Positions 14,703 to 21,054 of a stretch of DNA of 21,873 nt are shown piece by piece. The position numbers and the translations under genes are program-made. Source of the DNA: a virus. The stretch's first letter is position 1, and each line of letters starts with the position of its first letter. The notes under the pieces were generated by a model. That model saw only the letters and a program-made list of their open reading frames with translations. It did not search any database and was not told where the DNA came from. Where the stretch lies: positions 1 to 21,873 of IMG/VR virus record IMGVR_UViG_3300024520_000540; one strand, 5' to 3'.

Positions 14703-15161
14703 TTAAACCACCACCAAGTAGGGCACCTTGAAGACGATCTTCTTGCCAGCGGTCATCGGGAGAGTCCCGGCGAGCGTGGCTTTGATGGTCTTCGTGGTCT
14801 CCGTGATCTTGAACGGGGTCACGACGATGGCATTGGTCGGCGTAACGGAGACGTTGCCCGCAGCAGTCAACGCGATGTTGGTCGCGCTGTAGCGGTCATC
14901 GTCTTCCGCGTCACCGATCTTGGAGATGACGACACTAGTGCCGCCTGCTCCGTCGTTGGCCACCTTCATGAGGTCGGGGACCAGTTCGGCACCGGCCGGG
15001 AGGTCGATGATGTTGATCACGTCCGCAGCAGCTTCAGTGGCATCCACCGTGCGAGTGACGGTAGCCCAGAGGAGCATGGGGGACAGGAGCTTCGCCGAGA
15101 GACGGCTTCCGAGGTTCGGAGCGATCTGAACGGCGCGTTCGGCAGTATTCTTTTCAGCCAT
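14703..15161 (-). CDS. Probable head decoration / minor capsid protein (152 aa)
   Basis: A 152-residue protein directly downstream of the capsid gene and before a terminator, so it should be made at similar levels. The first 35 residues are polar to amphipathic (AEKNTAERAVQIAPNLGSRL), and the remainder is β-rich with Thr/Val/Ala content (VINIIDLPAGAELVPDLMKV, then GAGGTSVVISKIGDAEDDD, ending KIVFKVPYLVVV). There are no Cys residues or enzyme motifs. Position, size and β-content fit a capsid decoration (cement) or head-fibre protein, common after capsid genes; no specific family was recognised. AAGGAA lies upstream of the ATG with about 8 bases of spacing. The alternative is an unrelated virion protein. 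Confidence 0.65.
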   Translation of the reverse strand: MAEKNTAERAVQIAPNLGSRLSAKLLSPMLLWATVTRTVDATEAAADVINIIDLPAGAELVPDLMKVANDGAGGTSVVISKIGDAEDDDRYSATNIALTAAGNVSVTPTNAIVVTPFKITETTKTIKATLAGTLPMTAGKKIVFKVPYLVVV

Positions 15162-15185
15162 GGTAATTGGTTCCTTGGTTGAGGG

Positions 15186-16085
15186 TTAGGGCGACTCGTC
15201 GCAGTAGACGAGAACGACACGCTCTTCTTCCATGCGGGTAGCACCGAGAAGGAGGGTGGTGCGGATTTGCACCGTGTGGTTGAGGTCCGCACGGATGTCC
15301 ATATTCACCTTCTTGTCCTGACCGATACCGAGCAACACACCAGCCTTGTGGTAGGCGATGCAGGTGCGGATGTCGGTCGAGGCATCGATGGTGAGGAGCT
15401 CCAACATGCAGAACGTGAAGCCGAGGAACCGGCTGACTTTGCCGTCCACCAACGCTTTCACGTTGTTGTAGTCCGAGGACTTAACCTCGATGGCGTTGTC
15501 GAGCAGGTCCTGCAGCTGCTTGGCGCTGTGCAGGAAGTAGCGGTCTTCCTCTTCCACCTCGTTGGAATCGAGGATGAACTTAGCCTTGGTGAGCTTGTCG
15601 AGTATGAGGCCGGAGTTCGCAGCGGAACCGGACTTCACGTAATCGACAGCGACCTTCTGGCCAGCAGGAACATCGACGGCATCGGTGCCAGTCGTGCCGA
15701 TGTAGGCAGTGCCTTCAAGGGCGGCGATGATCACCTCGTCCATGGTGCGCTTAGCAGCCATGGAGTGAGATACGACGTGCTCGGAATCGGGAGCTGGGAG
15801 CTCGCCGAGGGCGATGTCATCGAACTCATCGATGTGGGTGACCTCGTCGTAGCCTTGCGGGCGAACCCAGCGTTTGGCCATCGGAGTGTCGGAAGCAATG
15901 GTCTTGCCATTGCGGGTGGTGATGAGGCGCATCTTGCTCTTCCCGAGTTGGGAGAACTGACGTTCCTTGCCACTGATCGTGGCGCGGCGGCATTTGCCCT
16001 CGAGGCGCGAATCCTTCTGCTGGAGAAGGTGCTCCCAGTTGTCGGCAAACTGCGTCTGATAATGGTCAGGCAGACTTTCTAACAT
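15186..16085 (-). CDS. Major capsid protein
   Basis: A 299-residue protein placed directly after the scaffold region, as the capsid gene is in T7-like phages. It resembles the Phage_capsid_2-type HK97-fold proteins: an N-terminal helix with an FADNWEHLLQQKDSRLEGK pattern, then KERQFSQLGK, a WVRPQGYDEVTHIDEFDDIA segment, HSMAAKRTMDEVIIAALEG and a C-terminal β-rich domain ending in EEERVVLVYCDESP. Several hundred copies would form the icosahedral shell. The ribosome site is weak (GAAAG, 8 bases from the ATG) in an A/T-rich leader, surprising for what should be the most abundant protein. Length is slightly below T7 gp10A (345 aa). The gene is divergent from the metalloprotease and 24 bases from the decoration-like gene. 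The assignment rests on resemblance plus position. Confidence 0.85.
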   Translation of the reverse strand: MLESLPDHYQTQFADNWEHLLQQKDSRLEGKCRRATISGKERQFSQLGKSKMRLITTRNGKTIASDTPMAKRWVRPQGYDEVTHIDEFDDIALGELPAPDSEHVVSHSMAAKRTMDEVIIAALEGTAYIGTTGTDAVDVPAGQKVAVDYVKSGSAANSGLILDKLTKAKFILDSNEVEEEDRYFLHSAKQLQDLLDNAIEVKSSDYNNVKALVDGKVSRFLGFTFCMLELLTIDASTDIRTCIAYHKAGVLLGIGQDKKVNMDIRADLNHTVQIRTTLLLGATRMEEERVVLVYCDESP

Positions 16086-16370
16086 GATAAAAACTTTCGT
16101 TTACGAGTGAATGTGATTCAGCCGGATTGGCTGGGTAAAACAGTCATTACGTGGAGGGTGTCCTGATTGGGCCTCAGTAGGTTGACTCTGATGGCTCAGG
16201 CTCCGATGAACGAAGGTGTCTGCGCTGTATCCATACATCGGCGACATCCGGCTCATGTGTCAAGCTCCGGTATTTCACCAAAACCCGGTCAAGCACTTTT
16301 TCTATGCCCCGTGGGTGTTTCGTAAGTCGTTGGGCTTGGTCCGAAATCACCGGATCCCCCAAAGTCGATT
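16086..16370. other. Intergenic region between capsid gene and metalloprotease
   Basis: About 285 bases separate the two divergently transcribed genes, by far the longest gap in the window. The capsid gene must be transcribed from here if the terminator at 16878-16911 works, but I find no convincing minus-strand sigma70 promoter. A perfect TTGACA reads on the minus strand at 16258-16263, yet no good -10 lies 16 to 18 bases further on. A 5-bp hairpin (CAGCC, loop, GGCTG) lies at 16119-16133 in the capsid leader. Short open frames on both strands (for example 16174-16362 minus, which needs a TTG start) lack ribosome sites. The promoter may be phage-specific. Confidence 0.5.
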
Positions 16371-16379
16371 TGGTATAAT
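16371..16379 (+). promoter_or_regulatory. Extended -10 promoter for the plus-strand metalloprotease
   Basis: The sequence TGGTATAAT is a full match to the bacterial extended -10 (TGnTATAAT). No recognisable -35 is present at normal spacing (cggatc at 16351-16356), which extended -10 promoters tolerate. Transcription would start near 16385-16387, only 2 to 4 bases before the ATG at 16389, giving a leaderless or nearly leaderless message. The element was identified by eye. Confidence 0.55.
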
Positions 16380-16388
16380 GGTGGTGAT

Positions 16389-16865
16389 ATGCGATTCACA
16401 AACACATCTAACGTCCCCTCCGAGATCCTAAAAGAGATGATCCGCCAAGCGGTTCCTCCCGGGGTCTCGTCCTTCGATATCAAGTTCAACAAAACCAGTT
16501 ACAGCCTCCGTGGACTAGCGTATGAATGGCACCGCTACAACGCTCGGCTACGACGCCATGTCCCCCTCGTCACGATCAAGATTCCATCTTCGTTTGGAGA
16601 ACACCCTCGCCCGATCCGAGTCAGCTGTTCTCGCAAAGAAGTCAGGAAGCAACGCCAGCAGTGCAGGGGCTACATGCCTTGGGAGTGCTACACTGATCAC
16701 GAAGAGATCGTCCATGTCATTGCCCACGAACTTCGCCACCTCTGGCAGTTCAAAGGAAAGGGAAAGCGACGGAAAGGAATGGTCTGGGGAGCGAGGGGAT
16801 CAGCCTCGGAGCGGGACGCTGATGCATACGGGATCCGCATCACTCGGTCATGGCGTAGGCGCTAA
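16389..16865 (+). CDS. Small zinc metalloprotease with HExxH motif (opposite strand)
   Basis: A 158-residue basic protein, the only convincing plus-strand gene here. The motif HVIAHELRHLWQ supplies His113, Glu114 and His117 of an HExxH zinc site. About 24 residues later SERDADAYG provides Glu141 in an ExxAD-type motif, as in minigluzincin-like families (M48-like, ImmA/IrrE-like), where this Glu is the third zinc ligand. The N-terminal 105 residues are unrecognised: helix (SEILKEMIRQAV), strand pairs (SFDIKFNK, PLVTIKIPS), three Cys (80, 92, 100). No signal peptide or membrane segment is seen, so it is probably cytoplasmic. It lies between scaffold and capsid genes, head to head with the capsid gene and convergent with the scaffold. 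An extended -10 lies 9 bases before the ATG. The substrate is unknown; virion maturation or an independent accessory (moron) role are both possible. Confidence 0.85.
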   Translation: MRFTNTSNVPSEILKEMIRQAVPPGVSSFDIKFNKTSYSLRGLAYEWHRYNARLRRHVPLVTIKIPSSFGEHPRPIRVSCSRKEVRKQRQQCRGYMPWECYTDHEEIVHVIAHELRHLWQFKGKGKRRKGMVWGARGSASERDADAYGIRITRSWRRR

Positions 16866-16877
16866 CCGGATACAGAA

Positions 16878-16911
16878 AACCCCCGGGGTGGTGAACTGCT
16901 CCCCGGGGGTT
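16878..16911 (-). terminator. Rho-independent terminator after the scaffold gene
   Basis: An 11-bp perfect stem (AACCCCCGGGG pairing with CCCCGGGGGTT) encloses a 12-base loop at 16889-16900. Read on the minus strand the stem is followed by TTTTCTGT, a usable U-tract. Read on the plus strand the tail is weaker (TTCCCTTATCT). It lies between the scaffold stop at 16940 and the stop of the convergent plus-strand metalloprotease at 16865, so it may end both transcripts and keep packaging/scaffold transcription out of the capsid unit. Confidence 0.8.
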
Positions 16912-16939
16912 CCCTTATCTTGTGACCAAGACCCTACCC

Positions 16940-17929
16940 CTAGGACTTGGAGACCGCACGTTTGTTGAATGCGGTGACTTGGTCAACCGCTTGTTTATGC
17001 CTTGGATCATCGGGATCATGGTAGGCTGCGTTGAGCGGGTTGGCCTTATTGAAGATGATGTCCTTTGCTTTTTCCCGGTCGGATGACCCGAGGTTGTTGC
17101 CACCATCGCCGGAGACTATCCTGTCTTCGCTGACCATGGTGAACATCTGAGCAAACGCCTTCACGACGTTGGCCGAGTTGAACATCGGATCCGTGGCGGG
17201 GTCGAGTCCGAGGGTCCGTGCCATGCGCTTGGCGTGGTCGGTCTTTTCTTGGATCTCGCTGCCGAACGCCTCTGTGAGCTTGGCCGACTCTGCCTTCATG
17301 GCTGCTGCCTGAGCGGCTTCGGTCTCGGCGCCTAGTTTGGCTGCATGCTGGCCATCCATCTCGAATAGCTCATTCACCATTGCTGGTGGTGCGTTATACT
17401 TGTGGAGGACCGAGACCATGTCATTGACGTATTCCCCATTCCACTGCTCATCGGGCATGTCGTCTGGCTTGACGATGCCGTAGTCAGCGGGAGTAGCAGG
17501 CACGCCGTTGGCCTTACGCATTATCTCGGCCCGTTCTTCCTTCACCGAGTCAGGGGCATCATCTGGTAACGGCTCGAGGCCTTTGGTGCCGGCGAGGTAT
17601 TGGAGGTTCTTAATGCCGTCCAGCACTGCCTTGTTGGGATCCTCGGCCTTGGCGTATTTGCCGAAGAACGAGTGCAGGCCTTTGTCCTCACCGAACTGCT
17701 TCGCTGCCTCGGGGAGGATCTGTCCATCCTTGAACACGTTGAGCATGGAGTATGACGGCTCGCCACTGGATCCGGCGTCACCTGCGCCATCACTGGCACC
17801 TGCATCTCCACCATCTCCAGCACCACCTGCATCTCCAGAGAGCAGTGTGCCTCCTCCACCGCCAGAGTCATCGTCGGCGTGGAGCATGATCGGGGCGATG
17901 AACGCCCATAGGAATTGAATTAGCTTCAT
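16940..17929 (-). CDS. Capsid assembly scaffolding protein
   Basis: This 329-residue protein lies between the portal block and the capsid gene, the position of T7 gene 9, and has scaffold-like composition: acidic, rich in Ala/Asp/Gly, helical and without Cys. After the first 18 residues comes a low-complexity Gly/Asp segment (about residues 19-57), then a helical body with NGVPATPADYGIVKPDDMPD, a heptad-like Ala/Glu stretch (GAETEAAQAAAMKAESAKL) and a basic C-terminus (VTAFNKRAVSKS). Basic C-termini commonly dock scaffolds onto capsid subunits. The ATG at 17929 follows GAGGACTAATCC; the next Met (residue 15) has no ribosome site. The N-terminus MKLIQFLWAFIAPIMLHADD is oddly hydrophobic, like a signal peptide or membrane anchor. 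A terminator follows at once. Function is inferred from synteny and composition. Confidence 0.8.
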   Translation of the reverse strand: MKLIQFLWAFIAPIMLHADDDSGGGGGTLLSGDAGGAGDGGDAGASDGAGDAGSSGEPSYSMLNVFKDGQILPEAAKQFGEDKGLHSFFGKYAKAEDPNKAVLDGIKNLQYLAGTKGLEPLPDDAPDSVKEERAEIMRKANGVPATPADYGIVKPDDMPDEQWNGEYVNDMVSVLHKYNAPPAMVNELFEMDGQHAAKLGAETEAAQAAAMKAESAKLTEAFGSEIQEKTDHAKRMARTLGLDPATDPMFNSANVVKAFAQMFTMVSEDRIVSGDGGNNLGSSDREKAKDIIFNKANPLNAAYHDPDDPRHKQAVDQVTAFNKRAVSKS

Positions 17930-17932
17930 GGA

Positions 17933-18496
17933 TTAGTCCTCGTATCGGGAGTCAGCACCGGTCCCAGCTTCGACCTTCTCGGTCCTGTGGGTTTTGCGTC
18001 GAGCGAGGAGAGCCTGCTCTTGGTAGACCTCCGTAGTGGGGTTGCCATCGTTGTTGAGCACCTGACGGGTGCGGTTCACCGTGCCGTGGCCGATGATGCC
18101 GTAACGGGCACGGAACTCGGCCGGCTTGTGTTTCTCAAACCACTCCATGACCGCAGGAGTCTTGTCCCCCATGGAACGCAGCATCTTGGGCATCGGTGGG
18201 ATCTGGTTGGCTGGGATCTGTCGCTCCTGCTTGGCGATCTCCTCGTCACCACGGACGATGGTCTGGACGATCTCCCACGGCTCATCACCGCTGTTGAGGA
18301 ACCGGACGATGGCAGCCCTGAATCGGACATACTCCTTCTCGATGGACAGCACGCCCTCTGGATTGAGGTTGGCCACCAGCGTGGTGTTCTCGCCTTCGGT
18401 GCGGTAGATGTCTCCGCTCTTCTCGTTGATGGTGTAGCCACGCTTCGGTGCGTCGGCTGGGAAGCCCTCTTCGGGCATGTCGTTATCTTCACTCAT
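17933..18496 (-). CDS. Unrecognised head-region protein (187 aa)
   Basis: I do not recognise this protein. The frame is open back to 18577, but the start at 18496 is preferred: AGGAG lies 8 bases upstream of that ATG, and a longer form would run back over the end of the preceding gene. The N-terminus is acidic and Pro-rich (MSEDNDMPEEGFPAD). The middle has a helix (EKEYVRFRAAIVRFLNSG) and a charged stretch (VRGDEEIAKQERQIPANQ). The C-terminus is basic (LLARRKTHRTEKVEAG). There are no Cys residues, membrane segments or enzyme motifs. It sits immediately before the scaffold, whose Shine-Dalgarno overlaps its last codons, so both are probably on one transcript. A packaging or prohead accessory role is plausible from context only. 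Confidence 0.7.
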   Translation of the reverse strand: MSEDNDMPEEGFPADAPKRGYTINEKSGDIYRTEGENTTLVANLNPEGVLSIEKEYVRFRAAIVRFLNSGDEPWEIVQTIVRGDEEIAKQERQIPANQIPPMPKMLRSMGDKTPAVMEWFEKHKPAEFRARYGIIGHGTVNRTRQVLNNDGNPTTEVYQEQALLARRKTHRTEKVEAGTGADSRYED

Positions 18497-18503
18497 GGTG
18501 ATG

Positions 18504-18509
18504 TCTCCT
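18504..18509 (-). promoter_or_regulatory. Ribosome binding site fixing the start of the 187-aa gene
   Basis: On the minus strand this reads AGGAGA, ending 7 to 8 bases before the ATG at 18496. No comparable sequence precedes the upstream in-frame start at 18577, which would overlap the end of the 92-aa gene. It therefore supports the shorter 187-residue product. Confidence 0.7.
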
Positions 18510-18528
18510 GATGGTGTTGTCGTTGATG

Positions 18529-18807
18529 TCAGACCCCTGTGGACTGACGGATAAAATCTCTGATCTCGTTGAGCCATGACCGGCGACCTTCGTTGGCTGC
18601 CATCTTCATGGGATCTACTCTCCCGCCTTCATCGACTGCCATGGTGGATCGGAATGCGAAGCTGCCCCTCTCCATGTCATCCCAGACGATCTTTTGCGCA
18701 TCTGTGCGCTTTCCCGGCGTTCCGAATACCGTGGCATAGGCTATCGCTCTGCGGCGCTCCTGTGCCTTCTTTGCGGCATCCAGCTTTTTGACGTCGTCCG
18801 GCTTCAT
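18529..18807 (-). CDS. Bbp19-like small phage protein (92 aa)
   Basis: A 92-residue protein starting by ATGA overlap with the portal stop. A charged N-terminal helix (KKLDAAKKAQERRRAIAY) is followed by TVFGTPGKRTDAQKIVWDDM, an SFAFRSTMAVDEGGRVDPMK segment and a C-terminal helix (RRSWLNEIRDFIRQ). The arrangement AYxxVFxTPxG...VxxDM...DxxxMxxNEGRR resembles the short Bbp19-type proteins (named from Bordetella phage BPP-1) found beside portal genes in many podoviruses. Their role is not established; position between portal and scaffold suggests head assembly. The coding call is solid; the family link is from memory of the pattern. Confidence 0.75.
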   Translation of the reverse strand: MKPDDVKKLDAAKKAQERRRAIAYATVFGTPGKRTDAQKIVWDDMERGSFAFRSTMAVDEGGRVDPMKMAANEGRRSWLNEIRDFIRQSTGV

Positions 18808-20477
18808 GCTCCGAGCATCTGCTCCTTAATCTCAGGATCCGCATCAGCCATGTCTTTAGCTGCCTTGGCCATGCCGGGTGCTGCCTGTGCTGCAGCTGCC
18901 TGCTGCTCGGCCTGAGCCCGTTGTTCACGGATCTCGTCACGGTCAATGACCTTGCGCTGCCATTCGACTGGCATGCCGGTATTCTCACCCACACCCCGGG
19001 CGACCTTGTCCATGTCCCAGTTGTCGGTAATGATGGTTGGATCGATGGAAAAGATGTTCTGCATCATGCCTTGGTACTCCATCCATGAGTTGTTGTCGGC
19101 TGCCTTGATCGCCTTGGCCAGTTTGCCGGTCAGGACGACCTTGGGCATCGGGAGGACCGGTGACGATCCGTCAGGTCCAATCGCGAGGGCTGCCATTGGA
19201 GGCTCCGGTAGACGGTCAGCACGGAACAGCATTGCATATCCCCGGGCCAGCAGTGGCTGCATCACCTCTGCGTCGAGCTGGTAGTAGGTCGGGCTGAAGT
19301 CGGCGATCTTCTCGGCTTCACGACGGCTCACCTCGTAGGCAGTCATCTGCCCCTTGTCCAAGTCCCTGAGCATGTGGAACAGGTCGTTGTGGTAGAGCTC
19401 ACGGATCGCTTGGTCCTTCATCTCGATCCGGTCCTTGCCGATGTCGTAACGGCCCTGAGTGCCCCACTCCTCAGGCTTTGCATCACCTGCTGTGGCTGGA
19501 TCGTAAACCGTCTGGCCACCTGCACGTAGATCTACCTCACCGTCAACACCGTTGGGGATGAGGATGCGAGGGAATGCTGCGATCTCTGCGAGGGCATCCA
19601 TCTGCTGCTCGATGAAGTTGACCTGTTTGATGGTCGGCAGTGCTGCGATGGATGGGCTGAAGCCATACGGGGTGTCTCCCCACTTCAGGAAGCGCGTGGT
19701 CGCGTTGGGCATCTCATCGTAGCCACCGACTCGCAGCGTGTGCTTATCGTCTTTTGCAACATACACTGAGGCCACCGCTTTGTTGCGGCCATCGATCTTG
19801 CCCATATCCCGATCAGCATCAGCCCGGGGAGCGATGTAGTGGAGGATCTGGAACTTCTGCTCCAAATCCTTTACGTTGTCGCTCTGGATGCACTTGAGCA
19901 TGCGAGGGGAGAGCATCTCCTCCCCGAACTTGTTGAGGCACTGACGGGCATTGAGGCTGAACTCACGAATGATGGTGTCGACGTATCCCTCCTCGTCCTG
20001 ATCGCAGACGAAGGTGCCGACATCGAACTTCACGAAATTGAACAGCGACCGTTTGCCCTCCTCGAGGTTGATCGAAGCAGTGCCGAACGCTCCTCGGTCG
20101 AGGAACATCTCATGGATCTGTGAGTGGAAGTTGGACCGGCCAAGCTCATCGCGGAGGATCTCAGTCACCTCCCGATACCACCGCTTCACCTCGTCGTCTT
20201 CGGTCTTCATGGGTGGCGCAAGGTCGAACCAATCACCCGAGACCATGTAGTCCTTCTGGCCAGCTGCGAGGACCCCGTTGGCATCTACTGCGGTAAGGTT
20301 GAACAGGTCGTCTCCAAACCCCTCCACGCCTTCCGTCTTCTTGGTGGTGATCTGACTCTTACGTGGCATGACGTAGTCGGCGATGTTTTGCCACAGGGTA
20401 AACCATGTGTCGGCCTCAGCCGTCAGTGCGCCGTGTCGGGCAACGATGGCTGCCGCAGTGTTATCGCTGTCGTACAT
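18804..20477 (-). CDS. Portal (head-to-tail connector) protein
   Basis: This 557-residue protein matches the podovirus head-to-tail connecting protein family (T7 gp8, 536 aa): an N-terminal region with EADTWFTLWQNIADYVMPRK, then LFNLTAVDANGVLAAG, a GDWFDLAPP segment and an HSQIHEMFLDRGAFGTASI segment. Twelve copies normally form the ring at one capsid vertex through which DNA enters and leaves, docking terminase during packaging and the gp11-like adaptor afterwards. The last 60 residues are Ala/Gln-rich and probably a coiled coil (EQRAQAEQQAAAAQAAPG), as in the barrel end of other portals. The start is 2 bases after the preceding stop and the final codons overlap the next gene (ATGA), so translation is probably coupled. 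Family assignment is from overall resemblance plus synteny and is strong. Confidence 0.92.
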   Translation of the reverse strand: MYDSDNTAAAIVARHGALTAEADTWFTLWQNIADYVMPRKSQITTKKTEGVEGFGDDLFNLTAVDANGVLAAGQKDYMVSGDWFDLAPPMKTEDDEVKRWYREVTEILRDELGRSNFHSQIHEMFLDRGAFGTASINLEEGKRSLFNFVKFDVGTFVCDQDEEGYVDTIIREFSLNARQCLNKFGEEMLSPRMLKCIQSDNVKDLEQKFQILHYIAPRADADRDMGKIDGRNKAVASVYVAKDDKHTLRVGGYDEMPNATTRFLKWGDTPYGFSPSIAALPTIKQVNFIEQQMDALAEIAAFPRILIPNGVDGEVDLRAGGQTVYDPATAGDAKPEEWGTQGRYDIGKDRIEMKDQAIRELYHNDLFHMLRDLDKGQMTAYEVSRREAEKIADFSPTYYQLDAEVMQPLLARGYAMLFRADRLPEPPMAALAIGPDGSSPVLPMPKVVLTGKLAKAIKAADNNSWMEYQGMMQNIFSIDPTIITDNWDMDKVARGVGENTGMPVEWQRKVIDRDEIREQRAQAEQQAAAAQAAPGMAKAAKDMADADPEIKEQMLGA

Positions 20478-20479
20478 GG

Positions 20480-20698
20480 TCAGGATCCCAAGAGGGTTTT
20501 AGTGCCGAGGTTGTCTTTCGATACCCCGCCCGTCTCACCAGCGAAGAAGGTCCGGCGGTACCCCTTCCGGCGGTTGGCATCACGACGACTCTGGTCGGAC
20601 GCTGCTTTGACCTCCGCTGACCGCTCGGTCACGGGAGGAGTGGGTGGTGGCACTGCCTGTTGCTGCTGCTGCCGACTAGATGATTTTCCGAAACACAT
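20480..20698 (-). CDS. Short conserved phage protein ending in KTLLGS, upstream of portal
   Basis: A 72-residue basic protein. It begins MCFGKSSS, has a run of five Gln and a Pro-rich patch (VPPPTPPVT), then a charged helix (AEVKAASDQSRRDANRRKG), and ends with a Gly-rich tail finishing in KTLLGS. Short proteins with a TLLG-type C-terminus next to the portal gene are a recurring feature of podovirus genomes; their function is unknown to me. A Shine-Dalgarno sequence GGAGAG lies 8 bases before the ATG, and the gene starts 2 bases after the preceding stop. Its stop is 2 bases before the portal start, so it probably shares a message with the portal. It could be a connector accessory or minor head protein; this is inference from position. 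Confidence 0.75.
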   Translation of the reverse strand: MCFGKSSSRQQQQQAVPPPTPPVTERSAEVKAASDQSRRDANRRKGYRRTFFAGETGGVSKDNLGTKTLLGS

Positions 20699-20700
20699 GA

Positions 20701-21054
20701 TTAGATCTCTCCTATGAATAGTTCGCCTTTGCCGAGATGGGTGAGCCCCAACCCTGTTAAGTATTCGAAATATGGTGACGACTCCTCGATGGGCAAGATC
20801 ATACGGTGATGCCCCATCTCCCTCAGGGTCTTCCTGACGAGGGTGATCGCTCTAAACGATGTGATACCGGTCACGCCGGTCTGCATCCAGAAAAACACTA
20901 CAGGCGCGTAGGCCACGCTGAACGCTCCAACCACGCCCTCGTTCTCTATGATGAAGTAATGCGATACGCTGGGCACGTTGTGGCCATCCTCGTCCATCGT
21001 GTCTTGCACGACCTGCATCTCAGCTGCGTCAGCTATCTTGCGGCATCTGATCAT
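20701..21054 (-). CDS. Small GNAT-like phage protein (117 aa)
   Basis: A 117-residue protein whose ATG overlaps the terminase stop (ATGA). Its layout resembles a small GNAT fold: a sensor-like strand pair (FIIENEGVVGAFSVAYAP), a central helix (SFRAITLVRKTLREMGHHR) and a C-terminal ESSPYFEYLTGLGLTHLG segment that looks like the YxxxGF-type end of acetyltransferases. I see no clear acetyl-CoA loop (Q/RxxGxG/A), so catalysis is doubtful. T7 gp13 has a comparable short GNAT-like pattern, and a second such protein is encoded at 10990-11400. Position between terminase and portal suggests a virion or assembly role, but the function is not known. Confidence 0.6.
   Translation of the reverse strand: MIRCRKIADAAEMQVVQDTMDEDGHNVPSVSHYFIIENEGVVGAFSVAYAPVVFFWMQTGVTGITSFRAITLVRKTLREMGHHRMILPIEESSPYFEYLTGLGLTHLGKGELFIGEI

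Noticed and set aside
15267-16082. 271-aa plus-strand open frame opposite the capsid gene
   Set aside because: It is the complement of the capsid gene in a GC-rich sequence, with no ribosome site and an unstructured His/Val/Glu-rich composition.
16235-16263. Possible sigma70 promoter for the capsid gene (minus-strand TTGACA at 16258-16263)
   Set aside because: The -35 is perfect, but no -10 of reasonable quality lies at 16 to 18 bases; the nearest TATGGA is 22 bases away.
16174-16362. 62-aa minus-strand open frame in the gap upstream of the capsid gene
   Set aside because: It needs a TTG start, has no Shine-Dalgarno, ends before the capsid gene without coupling and resembles nothing I know.
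16216-16431. 71-aa plus-strand open frame overlapping the metalloprotease promoter
   Set aside because: It overlaps the clear extended -10 and the start of a better-supported gene in another frame, and has no recognisable motif.
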